Positions 23,625-34,503 of a DNA stretch of 64,000 nt are shown piece after piece. The translations under genes were made by a program, and so were the position numbers. The notes below the pieces were generated by a model. The model saw only the letters and a list, made by a program, of their open reading frames with translations. It had not been told where the DNA came from and made no database searches. The stretch is from NCBI GenBank assembly GCA_020747015.1, contig JAGTJM010000007.1:248001-312000 (forward strand), given 5' to 3'. This DNA is from Pyrenochaeta sp. MPI-SDFR-AT-0127. Lineage: Eukaryota; Ascomycota; Dothideomycetes; Pleosporales; Cucurbitariaceae. Every line of letters starts with the position of its first letter. Positions within the stretch are counted from its first letter, which is position 1.

Positions 23625-25441
23625 GCCACCAGAAACTCCACCGCCTACATGGGAGCCTTTACACGTACAAAACGAGCATCAACGTGGCAAACCCAATTTG
23701 CCTGGTGCAGTGAATCGTGAGAACCCAATTGAGCTCTTTCGGCTGTATTGGAACGATACGATAATCTAACAAATTTGAGATTACACAAACGAGATTACCG
23801 ACCGCCGAGAACGCCCTCAGCCAGAATTCGCACGTGCATGGCGCCCAGTTACTCCAAATGGGTTTTTTGGTTACCTGGCTATTATAATCCACATGGGAAT
23901 ACACCAGGAGCCGTGTATTGACGATTATTGGAGAACTGACGTAGAGTTTGGAGTCCGCCATTACGTTCACGAGATTATGAAGCCGTAATCGTTTCCAACA
24001 AATTGATCGCTACCTGTATGTTTGCAAATCGCTTGGTGATGGCGATCCACAATTTTCCAGTACGTTTCAACGTATATTTGCCCTCTCAGAACATTTCAGA
24101 AGGGTTTCACAACATTATTGGAGTCCTGGCCAGCACCTTGCCGTGCGCGAGAGACAACAACAATTGATTGGAAGGCACAATCAACTGGTTACAAGATCTG
24201 GCTCCTGGCAGACTCTGGGTATTGTTTGAACTGGAGGTTTCACTCAAAAGGACAAAGCACGGGTGGTGGGCCGTACAAAATTAGTCCTCGATGGAGAACA
24301 GAAGGGTTTTCGCCTACCCAAGCCGTTGTTTTGAATTTAGCTCTTGACCAACTTGCTGGTGAGCCCAATCAACGATTGTTACTGCCGATGAGGCACGTAA
24401 TTTGGATAGATAATTTATTTACCTCGATCAAATTGTTGGAGCGTTTACGAGTTGATGGAATTGGAGCTGCCGGTACGGTGCGAACTTCGAAGACCCCACG
24501 TGAGATTAATGAGGCAAATGCTAACGTACAAAACGGCCATCTTCCTCTCCAGGGCCAACTCCCAATTACGCCTTCCTCGTCGCAATCGCAATCGCAATCG
24601 CAATCAACGTTTACTGACGCCGCAATCCATTTAAACGCCCCTGAAAGCTTCTCCGATCGTCTCATCAACGTACGGCCCTGGCGCGATCAGTTGGAGTGGG
24701 GTACAATACGATATGACGTAAGCCGAAATAGGAGAGTAGCCATGTTCGCATGGAGGGATAATAGCGTTGTCCTCTTTGCTACAACAGTAGGAAATTTTTG
24801 GCGGAGACTGTCACCAGAGAGCGGCGTCGGCCAACAGCTTCAAGAACAGGATCTTCTCAAACGCGGAGACTGTTTGGGAACCAGATTCGGATGCCCCTGA
24901 GTATACCGGTACGGATTGACGATTACAACCACTTTATGAATGCTGTTGATCGTTTTGATCAACTCAGGAGTTACTACCCAATCCTGCGATCCCATCGGAA
25001 AACCTGGAGGCCTTTGTCTACTCTTCTGATTGACATCTCACTTGCCAACAGTTATAAGTGGCATACAGCCAACGAGAAGACCAGCTACAATGATCACAAG
25101 ACGTGGCTTTCAAGGTTGGTGGTACAGTTAAGAGATTTGATGATACAACCCACGCCGTTACGACGTTTAGATCCATTGAAAAGCACTCAGGGGCAGCACA
25201 AATTAATCGCCTTTACCCCCAATACCGCAGTTACGTACTTTGTGTTATCACAGGTAAGCGCTCAACGCCTCGCCGCCCACTTAGTGAGTTATCAGTGAAT
25301 CAACTTCGCCGCGCTCGACCAAAACGGACTCAATGGGGCTGTATTTACTGCCAAATTCCTATTTATAGGAAATCCTGCTGGTCTGAGCATGTGAATGAGT
25401 CCCATAGGCGCGAAACCAACCTTCAGGCAACGCGTTTTTAG
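23625..25441 (+). pseudogene. piggyBac-like transposase (DDE_Tnp_1_7), degenerate
   Basis: It starts around PTWEPFTRTKRASTWQ (about 23640), then passes through stops and shifts to YKIWLLADSGYCLNWRFHSK, GFSPTQAVVLNLALDQL, HVIWIDNLFTSIKLLERLR and GIGAAGTVRTSK. This is the catalytic region of the PGBD-type DDE domain. After 24900 the frame changes to IPVRIDDYNHFMNAVDRFDQ, LRSYYPILRSHRKTWRP and SLANSYKWHTANEKTSY. The C terminus has a cysteine-rich finger, WGCIYCQIPIYRKSCWSEHV and then ESH. At least three lesions; not functional. Confidence 0.85.
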
Positions 25442-25722
25442 CTGAAAAATTGATCAATTGCTCCAAAATTACGATCTTAAACTTGCGCATTTGCGTGATC
25501 AATCGTACGAATTTCTCTCACCCAACTTCTTTGGTGAGGCTTCTCATCTGATACTCGGAAAATGTCGATTTTAGCCGACGATGCAGCAGATTGGCGACAA
25601 AAACATGGCACAACTCGGCCTTTTAAGGGATAGGGGTTTAGCGCCTTCCTAATGCACTTAGCGACTTCCTAATGTGATTAGCGGTGCGCCACTCCAGTCC
25701 AGTCCAAGCAGATCTGTTGAAG

Positions 25723-26086
25723 CAAGTGATTGTATTCATTGTTGTTGGATGCAGGCGGAATGCCTCATATATATGTACGCATTCCCAACACCTGTTACAT
25801 GTATGCTTCAGCCACCGTAATATCCGACAAGATCACTGATATGTAATGCAACGCCATGCCAAGACTCTGTATACACTTATCATTTATTCCCATAACTACA
25901 GGCTAACGCATACAGAATTGGCTAAAGAATGGATATAGTATATAGCCTTTATGCGTTATGCTTTATGTTTAACAGCTCTGTAGGAAAGCTAAGACCTTAC
26001 CAAACTGAGTGCTTGTAATACTTCGAACCATACGGCCATGGTCTTCGCTCCATCGATACAGTCAAATTTCCTGATACTCAAGCTCT
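25723..26086. other. Intergenic stretch, nothing recognised
   Basis: AT-rich sequence between the older inverted repeat and the 3' end of the minus-strand gene. Confidence 0.4.
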
Positions 26087-27492
26087 TCAATCGTCACACC
26101 TCGAAGCTGTCACTAAGAGACTCTTCGTAGAGGCTACAGGCCGAACCTCATGCACCTCATGATCATGAACTTCGGCTTTACCAGTTCCCGAACTTCGAGT
26201 TGCGGCTTCCTCAGGATCGGCGTTAGAACCAGAGATCAACATCGAGTCAATAGGAACACAATTCGCCCCCTTGGCAAGGGGCAGTTCGACAATGGGGCTG
26301 TCCTGATTCTTGCCGAAATAGTGTCGAACGAACTTGTGAATTGCAGGAAGGCATGTGCACACGATGCCCATCCACATTTCAATCAGACTATTGGAGTTGG
26401 TATGCAACAAGAACGTAGCACTAAGGTGTACTTACAGCCAGATGAAGTTTGCAACCATTCCCCAAGTGCCATCCATTGCGGTGCTGTGCATGCCTTTGAT
26501 AACGATCTGAACTCTAATCAAACTAACCACGCAGACACTGGAGGATGTTTAGCGTACGGAGTACTTCCTTGACAACAATGTGCAACGTACAAGGAGCCGG
26601 TCATAAGCAATAAAGCTACCCCGATCTTCCGTCGCAGAGGCATGCGATAGTCCTTGACCAAAAAGAGGGGCAGAATCAAGAGCGCGATATCAGTCGCGGC
26701 ATTGATACAAGCGTTGGCCAAAAAGTAGGCAGTTATGTTGATGCAGGTCCCAGTCGTGATGCTGAAGTCCCAGTATTTCTTCATCGGTTGGCACACAAAT
26801 ATAACGCAGAAACCGGCGAGAAGATTGTGGATGATCGAGACTAACATGACAATATACACGGGAACTCGGAAGGCGGTGAATGGTGACAGTCGTAAGTAGA
26901 AGAGGCACAGCGAGACCTTGGTAAACAGAGTCGAGAGTTGGTAGAAGGCGGCGCCAGCAATTGCGCCAAGCTGTTGATTGTGGTAATGTAAGCAGATGAT
27001 GTGAGAATCAGTCGTGTGGTTACTACCTTCATGAGTCTATTGTACTTGTATGCTGGAACGTCCCAAACATGGTTCCCCAATCCGTTTGTAGTTTCTAGAG
27101 GCAGTTGGTTTCGTGAAGTTGCAATGGGTGATGCGGACTCTTACGGATGCCGGCCAAGATCGAGAAGGCCAATGCCAGAAGCTATCATTCTGTCAATGAG
27201 ATGTTTCGCGACCACAACACGGTAAGCCTACCGTCGCAAGAGCAATTGCATCTAACAACACGTCAGCTTCGATCAAATATGCTCGCTCAACATTCTCCTC
27301 ACAGTCATCGTATCCAGTGTTTCGAAGTACGTAGCGTTTGGTGTACAGACGCAGGACGCAGAGGGGTATCGCGACTACAGGCCCGAGTACAGAAGCGATG
27401 ATCACTCGATAGGCGATCGATTTTGGGTCGTGGAAGTTCGGACTGACACCCGGGGGCGGGGGAAAGGCACCGATGGTGCCGTTGGCTGACAT
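26087..27492 (-). CDS. SAT4/PTH11-like rhodopsin-domain integral membrane protein
   Basis: Minus-strand multi-exon gene. Exon 1 starts MSANGTIGAFPPPPGVSPNF, then VLRLYTKRYVLRNTGYDD. A middle exon has GNHVWDVPAYKYNRLMK. A 56-nt GT-AG intron follows, then AIAGAAFYQLSTLFTKVSLC, LFYLRLSPF, FVCQPMKKYWDFS, ACINAATDIALLILPLF and RRKIGVALLLMTGSLYV. Downstream are GMHSTAMDGTWGMVANFIWL, a final intron (GTAAGT..CCAATAG) and LIEMWMGIVCTCLPAIHKFV, then a hydrophilic tail ending at 26087. The PPPPGVSPNF start is a subfamily hallmark. Exon borders around 27100-27250 are uncertain. Otherwise it is complete. Confidence 0.8.
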
Positions 27493-27615
27493 AACGACTT
27501 CTTGCAGCGGACCAAACCAGCGTGAGAGCCCTCCGCGGAGTCAAGGATGATTCCAATCTATGCGATGATGATGGAGACATGTGTTCGTTGCGTTGCTGAT
27601 ATTAAAACATGCTAT

Positions 27616-27900
27616 CTGGACCTGACGGGAACGATTATGTGCACGTCCAGTATCGCACGAAGCGTGATTATCTTTAATCTTGATGTGTAAAGGCCGCACG
27701 GGCGTCCAAAGGGATCGCATCGCGACAGCCACCCAAGACGGGGTCGCGGCTCAGTGCTTGTGTGGACGGGAACGATGATTGCGTGCTAAGTATCGCAATG
27801 AATCGTGCTCATCTTGGATCTTCATGTGAAGGCCAGGCGTCCAAAGGGATCGCATCGCGACAGCCATCCAAGACGGTGTCGCGGCTCAGTTCGTACTGCA
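27616..27900 (+). repeat. Imperfect tandem duplication, two units of about 140 bp
   Basis: Two head-to-tail copies share GACGGGAACGAT, AGTATCGCA, GGCGTCCAAAGGGATCGCAT, CGCGACAGCCA.CCAAGACG and GTCGCGGCTCAGT. The first copy is about 27616-27760 and the second about 27762-27900. It lies upstream of the minus-strand gene at 26087-27492; no coding role is seen. Confidence 0.8.
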
Positions 27901-28357
27901 AGCCTTCTTATATTATCCCCTGCAGAAGAGGCGCGTTTGTTTGTTTTGCGCTACACTTGCGCAAACTATAACAATTATGTCGCAGCTCTAATTTAGTAAT
28001 TTGCAGTCGCATTATGCAGCATGGGCAGGCTACACTCTAGGCAAGGGGTCGATGCAGGTATCCCGGCTACCCCAGGAACGGAGCTAGCCATCGACGCTAA
28101 TGCAGACCCGTGGATGCGGGGAACCCAACCACTAGGGAAGCGGAGCTAACTACTAGCGCTAGTGCATAGCTTTGTCCTAACTATTATAGGACTGCTAAAA
28201 CTAACTTATTGCAAGGAAAACTCTAGCCAATTGTTACAACCCAACAATGTCGCAAGGAAGCGTGGCCAAGAGCCGCACGCGTCACGTGATGTACTCTGCG
28301 CTTAGTCAAGGCTTGGCACAACAGAGCGAACGCGCTGCGCTCTGTACCGCTCTGGAC
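27901..28357. other. Intergenic stretch
   Basis: No gene recognised. It ends where similarity with the second copy of the NmrA/Zn2Cys6 module begins. Confidence 0.4.
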
Positions 28358-28494
28358 GGTGACCCCTCGTCTTCAATTCCATCTCCTCTAGGTCGTCCTT
28401 TGGAAGCAGAGAACCTTGCAGCACAACCTACGATATCCATCGTTTAAAAAATTTCGTTCTCACTAAGTTTACGGTACTCTCAAGTAGTGGAGAC

Positions 28495-29450
28495 ATGTCA
28501 CAAGTTATCAAGAATGTCGCCCTTTCAGGTGTAAGTCCACCAGGACAACTCAGAGATCAAGCCATGACATAACACAGGCAACCGGTAGCCTCGGCTCTAC
28601 TCTCCTGACTAGTCTTGTCAACAACGGCAAGTTCAATATTACTGTCATTGCTCGCAAGGAGGGCCAATCAGTCCCCGCAGGCGTATCGGTCAAGGTCGTC
28701 AACACGGACTCTGTCGACGCCATCACTCAAGCTCTGCGCGGTCAAGATGCTCTTGTCGACGCAACATCTGGCCCGGACCCCACGCTTGGTATGCGCTTCA
28801 TTAATGCCGCGGCCGCTGCAGGCGTGTACCGCGTCATTCCAAGCGAGTTCAGCATCGATATCCAGAGTGTGGAAGCTCGCTCTCCACTCGTCTTCCACGG
28901 AAAGAACCAGGCGTTCGAGCATCTGAAGAAGCTGGCTGCTGAGGGCAAGATCACGTACACGACCGTTTCCAATTCGGCTTTCCTAGACTGGAACCTGCGC
29001 ACTGGCTTCATCAATATCGACATTTACAACAAGAAAGTTCAGTACCTTAATGACGGTACTGATGTATTCCCCTGGACGCATCTTTCGTCCGTCGGCACTG
29101 CTGTCGCCAACGTGCTTGCGAAGCCCCAGGAAACGCAAAACCGGTCTTGCTACATCTCAAACATAAAAAAGAGTCAGAAGCAGATGGTTGGCCTCGCCAA
29201 GGAAAGCTTAGGGGCTGACGGCTGGGAAGAATCAACTCTGGACGCGGGTAAAGCACTGAAAGCCGCAACAGAGAGTATGCTTTCTGGCACCGTCAATATG
29301 CAGGTTATCGGAGATATGATTCGGTGGTCGTGTACGGTCTACTCCCCTCGTTGGGAACAGCAGGATGACAATAAGTTGTTGGGCGTAAAGAGCATGACTG
29401 ATGATGAGGTGCGAAAGCTGATCAAGGAGATTGCTGCAGAGAAAAAGTAG
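28495..29450 (+). CDS. NmrA/isoflavone-reductase-like NAD(P)-binding protein, copy 1
   Basis: Two exons, 28495-28530 and 28578-29450. The join gives MSQVIKNVALSGATGSLGST, a Rossmann-fold start with the dinucleotide motif GATGSLG (variant of GXXGXXG). Then VIARKEG, DALVDATSGPDPTLG, RFINAAAAAGVYRVIPSEFS (the conserved PSEFG-type block), VSNSAFLDWNLRTGF, and a C-terminal part without membrane segments. Total about 302 aa, usual for cytosolic NmrA/PCBER-type atypical short-chain dehydrogenases. The substrate cannot be told. The Zn2Cys6 gene 2.8 kb downstream, co-duplicated with it, may be its regulator (inference). Confidence 0.9.
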
Positions 29451-29653
29451 AGGTCATGGACGATGATGCACGTACGATGCCAATGAGTGGAAAGGATGGT
29501 GGTTATCCAGAGAGCGTATATGTAGATGAAGCGGGGTTTGAAGTTTGAAGCCTAAGGAAAACAATGCAATCGTGGGATAGTCTTGCGTTCACACAGTCCC
29601 CCATGCCCGGGCCTTCCAGACTTCTACTACTTATTGTAATACACTCGGGTAAC

Positions 29654-30955
29654 ACAAGTCTGTTCGCGTTGGCGCACAGGCCACCACAACAACATTCTAT
29701 CACCAGCTTTGAACCAGCATAACACAACGCCACGTAGACTAAACAAGACTAAGAGGGTCGCAAATTAATTGCATTATACTCAATATTTAGGCTGCAAGCC
29801 CTTTGCACGTCTAACAGCGTCTAGGCGTTGTGGCATTGACTTGATGAGGCTTAATCAATGAATCTGGTATGGCTGCCCATGCCTCCATCAACCCCATTTC
29901 AAACGCGTCCCACTCAGTTTGTGAATTTCCTATATAGTCAAACTCAGGATAGAGCTCATGAAGCTTCTTTTTGAGTGCCCACCAGAGTGTTCTATTGGGT
30001 TGAGATCCGGGGAGTATGGTGGCCAAGTAATGGTTGCAACACTATGAGACTCCAGCCACTCTGTCGAGATCTTTGCAGTGTGGATACGTGCGTTGTCCTG
30101 CATAAACCACTCGCCAGCTCTGTACTGGTCCTTGGCGTTCCTCAAGGGCTTGAATATAGCTCCGAGCTGTATATCCGTTGCGTGCTGCTGATGAATCGCG
30201 GTCCATAATTACTAGGGGACTACGCCCAAGTTTACCCCTAGGAGTCATCCATATCGAGGCCCATACCATACGAGCAGGCTGGCGAGCAGTAGACACATCT
30301 TCCACCATCTAGTGAAACCATTTATCCTCTGGTAAACGCCATACCCAGGTCGTGTTATGGCCAGATCCACGAGCAATACTATACTCATCACTAAACCTGA
30401 CAGTCTACCCTCCCCAATTCCAACCACGCCAATCGCGATCGCACTACAGACGCTGTTTTGCTGTAGATACACCTATTTTTGGTCTACGCCTTGCTCTGTA
30501 CTTGTGATAGTCTTCATCAGCCATTGCACGCTGTACAGTGCGCTTAGAAACAGTTGGGTAGGCGGCGCCAGCCTCCCATAGGCCAGCGTCCTCCATGAGT
30601 TTGAAGAAGTCGAAAGTAGGATTATTTCGAGCAATCCGTAGTAGTCAGGTGGCTGGCCCATCCGAGGCAGCGAGGTGGTGGGAGAGGTAGACTTCCATCG
30701 TTGTATTGTTTTCTGGATACAGCGTTGTGAGTAGCGGAGCGTGTCGGCAACTTCACGCGTTCGTGCACCAGCCTCAACTTGGGCTAAGCAATATATACGT
30801 TGGGCTTCTGATAATTCACCACCAGGCATTCAACTGCCTGAAATTTCAGTGCCAAAAGCTCTCATTTTGATGTAGTTATGTGGTATTAAAGAAGACACTA
30901 CTCTTTCGCGCTCATGTTGTTGTGGTGGCCTGTGCGCCAACGCGAACAGACTTGT
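29654..30955 (-). mobile_element. Tc1-like transposon with perfect 42-bp TIRs
   Basis: The left end at 29654 starts ACAAGTCTGTTCGCGTTGGC and the right end at 30955 is its exact reverse complement over 42 bp. The 1.3-kb length fits Tc1/mariner. It is absent from copy 2 of the duplication, so it inserted after the duplication or was lost from copy 2. TA dinucleotides lie at both borders but not in perfect register, so the exact duplication is unclear. Confidence 0.85.
29811..30829 (-). pseudogene. Tc1/mariner DDE_3 transposase, frameshifted
   Basis: On the minus strand it begins with an HTH start, MPGGELSEAQRIYCLAQVEA, then GARTREVADTLRYSQRCIQK and SLPRMGQPP. After a shift come ARMVWASIWMTPRGKLGRSP and FMQDNARIHTAKISTEWLES (catalytic D), then WPPYSPDLNPIEH. 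A further shift leads to WWALKKKLHELYPEFDYIGN. At least two frameshifts; not functional although the TIRs are intact. The original stop is close to 29790. Confidence 0.85.
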
Positions 30956-32267
30956 ATCATCGTCTGGGTGATCGACGAAGAGGGAGGTAATGCAGCAGGT
31001 GACAGTGAACGTCTTTCACATTACGCGCATATGAAGCGACAATGCAGGCCCGGCTCGTCACGCTCGTTGTGGAAACATAACCACAAGCGCTGCGCTCAAG
31101 GCGTGATGGCATGCGGATTAGCGGCCAAGGCAACTAAGAGGATTCACTTCCGATTGGCGACACGAGTACAACGTTGCTCAGGCGACTCGACTTGGATGCG
31201 ATGTTTGGTTCACTCGTTCCCTAAGGCTTGAGTGCATCGGAGAAGCTGATGATCAAGGACAGGAGCCCCTTCTATTGTTTGTACGTTTCAGCAGGACAAT
31301 GACCATATATAATGCTGACGCAACACGGATACAATACTTCGCGACCTTTCACTCCAAATGTTGAAGCATCAATCGTTCTAGCATGTGCTTGCGGGTAAAG
31401 ATGTACTTACGTTCTAGGGCGTACCTTTTCTTCTATTTGCATTTTCCCATGTATCGGTGATCGCTCTGGCTTGCCTCTTCACCGTTCAGAGGGATCAGCA
31501 CGTTCCTGTTTGACATGGATATTGTGCCGTGACCAAAGCACATGCACATCATCCAGCGACTAGCAACGGATGTGCCACAGCTGACCAATTCGACAGGCCT
31601 CGTCCTGACCGATTTCTGCGACCCTGAGGAGAGGACGGCAACCAAAAAAAAGGGTTTTCGCTTCACATGTTAAGATGATCTTGCTGTTATTGTGCGGCAT
31701 AGATCGTAGCATGCTGGCTGTCTGGGACTCGATTTGCGTTGGAGATTATGCCGTTTGGCTCCCGGGCTTGTCGACGTCCCAAACATTGTCGTTCGCTAAT
31801 GGGTTGGCCAGGAAGCCCATCGGTGACTGTGTTCCGCGTTGTGAATTGTAATGCTAAAAGGTGCTTGGGCCCGGTCGTCGCATCTCGTGTTGCTGTATCG
31901 CGACTTGGTGGCTGCTGCTGCCTTCGACGGTCGTTACCAGCAGCCCTGCAGAATGGTGTTTAGGAGACACCGATCACAGCATAATGGGAACCTCCGGTGT
32001 TCCTGAAGTTTGTTTCGTCAACGTCGGGGTTTAAATGATCGCCGATCAGTCTCGTTACTAACCTCATTTGGGATCAGATTCCGCCAAGAGCCTCAAGTTT
32101 CTTGGCGGGATAACCTGCGTCATTCAGCCCTCCCCCTCTTTCCAATCATCATCGCCTCATCGCTCATCTCTCGTGCAGCAAACTTCGTAACGCTGGAACT
32201 TGTAGGGGGCGCAAAGCAGCAAGCCGGAGTTCAATGATAGAAACAATTACAAACAATCGAAGTTGGC
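30956..32267. other. Non-coding part of segmental duplication copy 1
   Basis: No gene recognised in 1.3 kb. From about 31128 the sequence matches copy 2 (from 42865) closely, with short indels. Open frames are not conserved between copies. Confidence 0.5.
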
Positions 32268-33958
32268 ATGAAGCTGAAGCAGGATACCGTTTGCCACACT
32301 TGCAGAGCCCACAAGATAGGGGTAAGCGTTCAGAGCTTTCAGACGCTTTCATGTCAGCCCCTCTGACTGTCGCATACAGTGCGACGGAAAGCTACCAATT
32401 TGTTCTCAGTGTTGTCTCACTGGACGACAGTGTGGAGGCTACAAGCTCGATACAGTCTTTGTTCCGTATACGGCGAAAACGCTCCCAAGGTCGTCTAGAA
32501 AAGCCCAGTCCACTAAACGGTCGGCCGAGGTACTTTCGAATATCGGTTCGGCGGCTCGCATCATCGGCTGCAACATCACCGGAACAGACGCGCGACAGCT
32601 CCGACGCTGTCAGATCTCCAGACCGATTAACTCAGCATCGTCTGATGAGTTCACAGCGGTAATCCTTAATTTGTTCGTCCCGAGATGCCAACAGAACCTG
32701 CCATCGCTCGATACGAGCACAAGTCAGGTCTGTGGGGCGTGGGTGGGGGTGTTGCCCAGCCTTGTCGCTCGAGCAGGCTCCAGGGAGCTTATCTCTTCAG
32801 CCACCAAGGCTTTTGGAACAATTATACTTGACAGAAGTCACCAAGGTAAAAATACAAGCTTTCAATGCCGCGAAGCCTACATTGCCACGTTGCAGCAGCT
32901 AAAAAATGACTTGCTATCGCCCAAGAACTTTTTCAGGATAGAGACCGCGGCTGCTATCGTATGCTTAGCTATGGTAGAGGTACGTGCACATGGCTCGCGG
33001 GAAACGACGCATGCTAATGACTTGACTCCATCAGTTGATGCTCCCAACTTCGGGCGACGGTATTCCTGCACATTTTGGAGGACTCGGTGCGCTAATCAGT
33101 TTGTTTCCTCCTGAGCTGTTCAGCTCAGGAGACTTTCATGCCATATTCGTGGGATGTAGACCTGTTCTTGTGAGTAGGAGGACTGGATAGTTACTGACTA
33201 CATCTATCTGACAAGAGATTTAGTTGTTCCAAGCTCTTACTGCACGGAAATCAACATTTCTCGGCCAAGAGAAGTGGTTGATAACGCCATTCCGACATCA
33301 TCCACCTTCCGAAATACAAACACTCATTGGGGATGCAGCCAACCTCCCATCTATCATGGAGGAGGTCGATGTTTTGCAAACCCTCCCACAGGAATCAGCT
33401 GTCCTAAGAGCCTACAAAATGAAGATTATGCTAGAAGAGGTTCTTGGGCGCCTATTAAAATGGAATGGGCGTTTTGGAAGAGATGCGAATGGTCCTCCTG
33501 ATCCATCTCAACAAATGGAGGTCCTAGATTGTCCCCAGCATGCAGAATCACACTTCTGGTTTCCGAGCTTGCTTGCAGCAAACGTGCATACTCATATGTG
33601 GGCTTTTCAGATAATGTGTCTCACTGAGTTGGAGAAGCTAACTCCATATTTGTCTGACCACAATTATGCATGCAAAGCAGGCGAGGGACAGAAAGGAATC
33701 GATGCAAGGATATCTGTGTTTGCTGCCAGTATCTGTCAATGCATGAAATATTTGTTACAAGATGAGATGAAGCTCTTCGGGCCAGCTTCTGCTTTATTTC
33801 CTCTGAAAATTGCATATGAGGTGCTTGACAGAGATAGAGAAAGAAACAAAGAACAAATCGAGCGCTGTTGGAGGTTATTCGATCAAATTCGCGACAGAGG
33901 ATATTTGAGCAGGTTCCTTTACCCGACGGAACGTAGAGAAATCGAGATCTGTACATGA
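32268..33958 (+). CDS. Zn2Cys6 transcription factor with fungal-specific C-terminal domain, copy 1
   Basis: A nuclear DNA-binding regulator. The ATG at 32268 gives MKLKQDTVCHTCRAHKIG, an intron (GTAAGC..CATACAG), then CDGKLPICSQCCLTGRQC. The joined cluster is CX2CX6CX6CX2CX6C, a perfect binuclear zinc cluster. After a linker (VPYTAKTLPRSSRKAQ) comes a helical middle part (LKNDLLSPKNFFRIETAAAI). Two further GT-AG introns (about 32979-33033 and 33171-33224) lead to MLPTSGDGIPAHFGGLGALI and the long last exon to 33958 (HFWFPSLLAANVHTHMWAFQ, CWRLFDQIRDRGYLS), typical of the fungal-specific TF domain 2. No in-frame lesion seen. The target genes are unknown; the co-duplicated NmrA-like gene is a candidate. 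Confidence 0.85.
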
Positions 33959-34329
33959 TTCAGCGAATCAAGGCACGGATTGGGAAGCAGTCGAGAGTCG
34001 ATGGTTACTACGGCACACTTTCAGGACTTCAATGCAGGTGCAACCCACACGTCACCCCACTCCTGCGTTCTACCCAGAGTTGGGAGAAAGCAAAATTTTT
34101 GTCAAGTGCTTGCTCGCTTACTTTGTATATATCCAAGCAAGCAAGTATCCAAATTTATCAAGCAATACAAATTTTAATAGAAAATTCCTACTTGGGTGAG
34201 TTGCATGAGTGCTTGGGCTATCTTGAATCTGATTTTATGAGGTTTTTGGGTCCCTAGCAAAAGCAATCTTGCTACAGTATAAGGCGTTTTATAAGCAAGT
34301 CGACCACCCCATCAACTTTAATCAGTATA
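33959..34329. other. Intergenic stretch, nothing recognised
   Basis: 3' flank of the Zn2Cys6 gene, ending at the pogo-type element. Confidence 0.4.
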
Positions 34330-34503
34330 TGTGAACGAACACTGCTAGAGTGTTCTCTAGCTCCACCGAAGCTTCGAGATGCTCTCTTTCTTATGTATAT
34401 AAGGTCATCATTTCTTATTCATTAGAAAGCAGCGCAGTTCCTCATTACTTAGCTAGACGCCTCCTCGATCGCTCCGCCCACAGTATACTAACTTCTCATC
34501 ATA
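34330..34503 (+). repeat. 5' end and promoter region of a pogo-type element
   Basis: GTGAACGAACACTGCTAGAG then TGTTCTCT: the arms AACACT and AGTGTT form a small palindrome. CGAAGCTTCGAG, TATGTATATAA, TTCCTCATTACTTAGCTAGA and CTCGATCGCTCCGCCCAC follow. Orphan copies of this region are at 7549-7710 and 16765-16955. Confidence 0.7.

Larger units (their letters stand above)
22840..25622 (+). mobile_element. piggyBac-like transposon with TTAA target duplication
   Basis: The ends are inverted: AAGGCCGAGTTGTGCCAT at 22840 and ATGGCACAACTCGGCCTT ending at 25622. TTAA flanks each side (22836-22839 and 25623-25626), the insertion signature of piggyBac. The length is 2783 bp. A transposase remnant lies at 23625-25441. 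Two solo LTRs (23288-23395 and 23443-23610) are nested in its 5' part. Outside it, another inverted repeat (ATCTGCTTGGACTGGACTGG at about 22771 and its complement at 25694-25713) suggests that it jumped into an older element, possibly the end of the hAT fragment at 22.4-22.7 kb. Confidence 0.85.
28358..33246 (+). repeat. Segmental duplication, copy 1 (NmrA-like gene + Zn2Cys6 gene)
   Basis: Matches 41502-45228 in the same order and orientation. It starts at GGTGACCCCTCG and ends inside the Zn2Cys6 gene at CTCTTACTGCACG. Compared with copy 2 it carries a Tc1-like element (29654-30955) plus unique flanking sequence up to about 31125, and lacks about 245 bp found at 43410-43665. Identity is high throughout the matching blocks. 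Confidence 0.9.
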
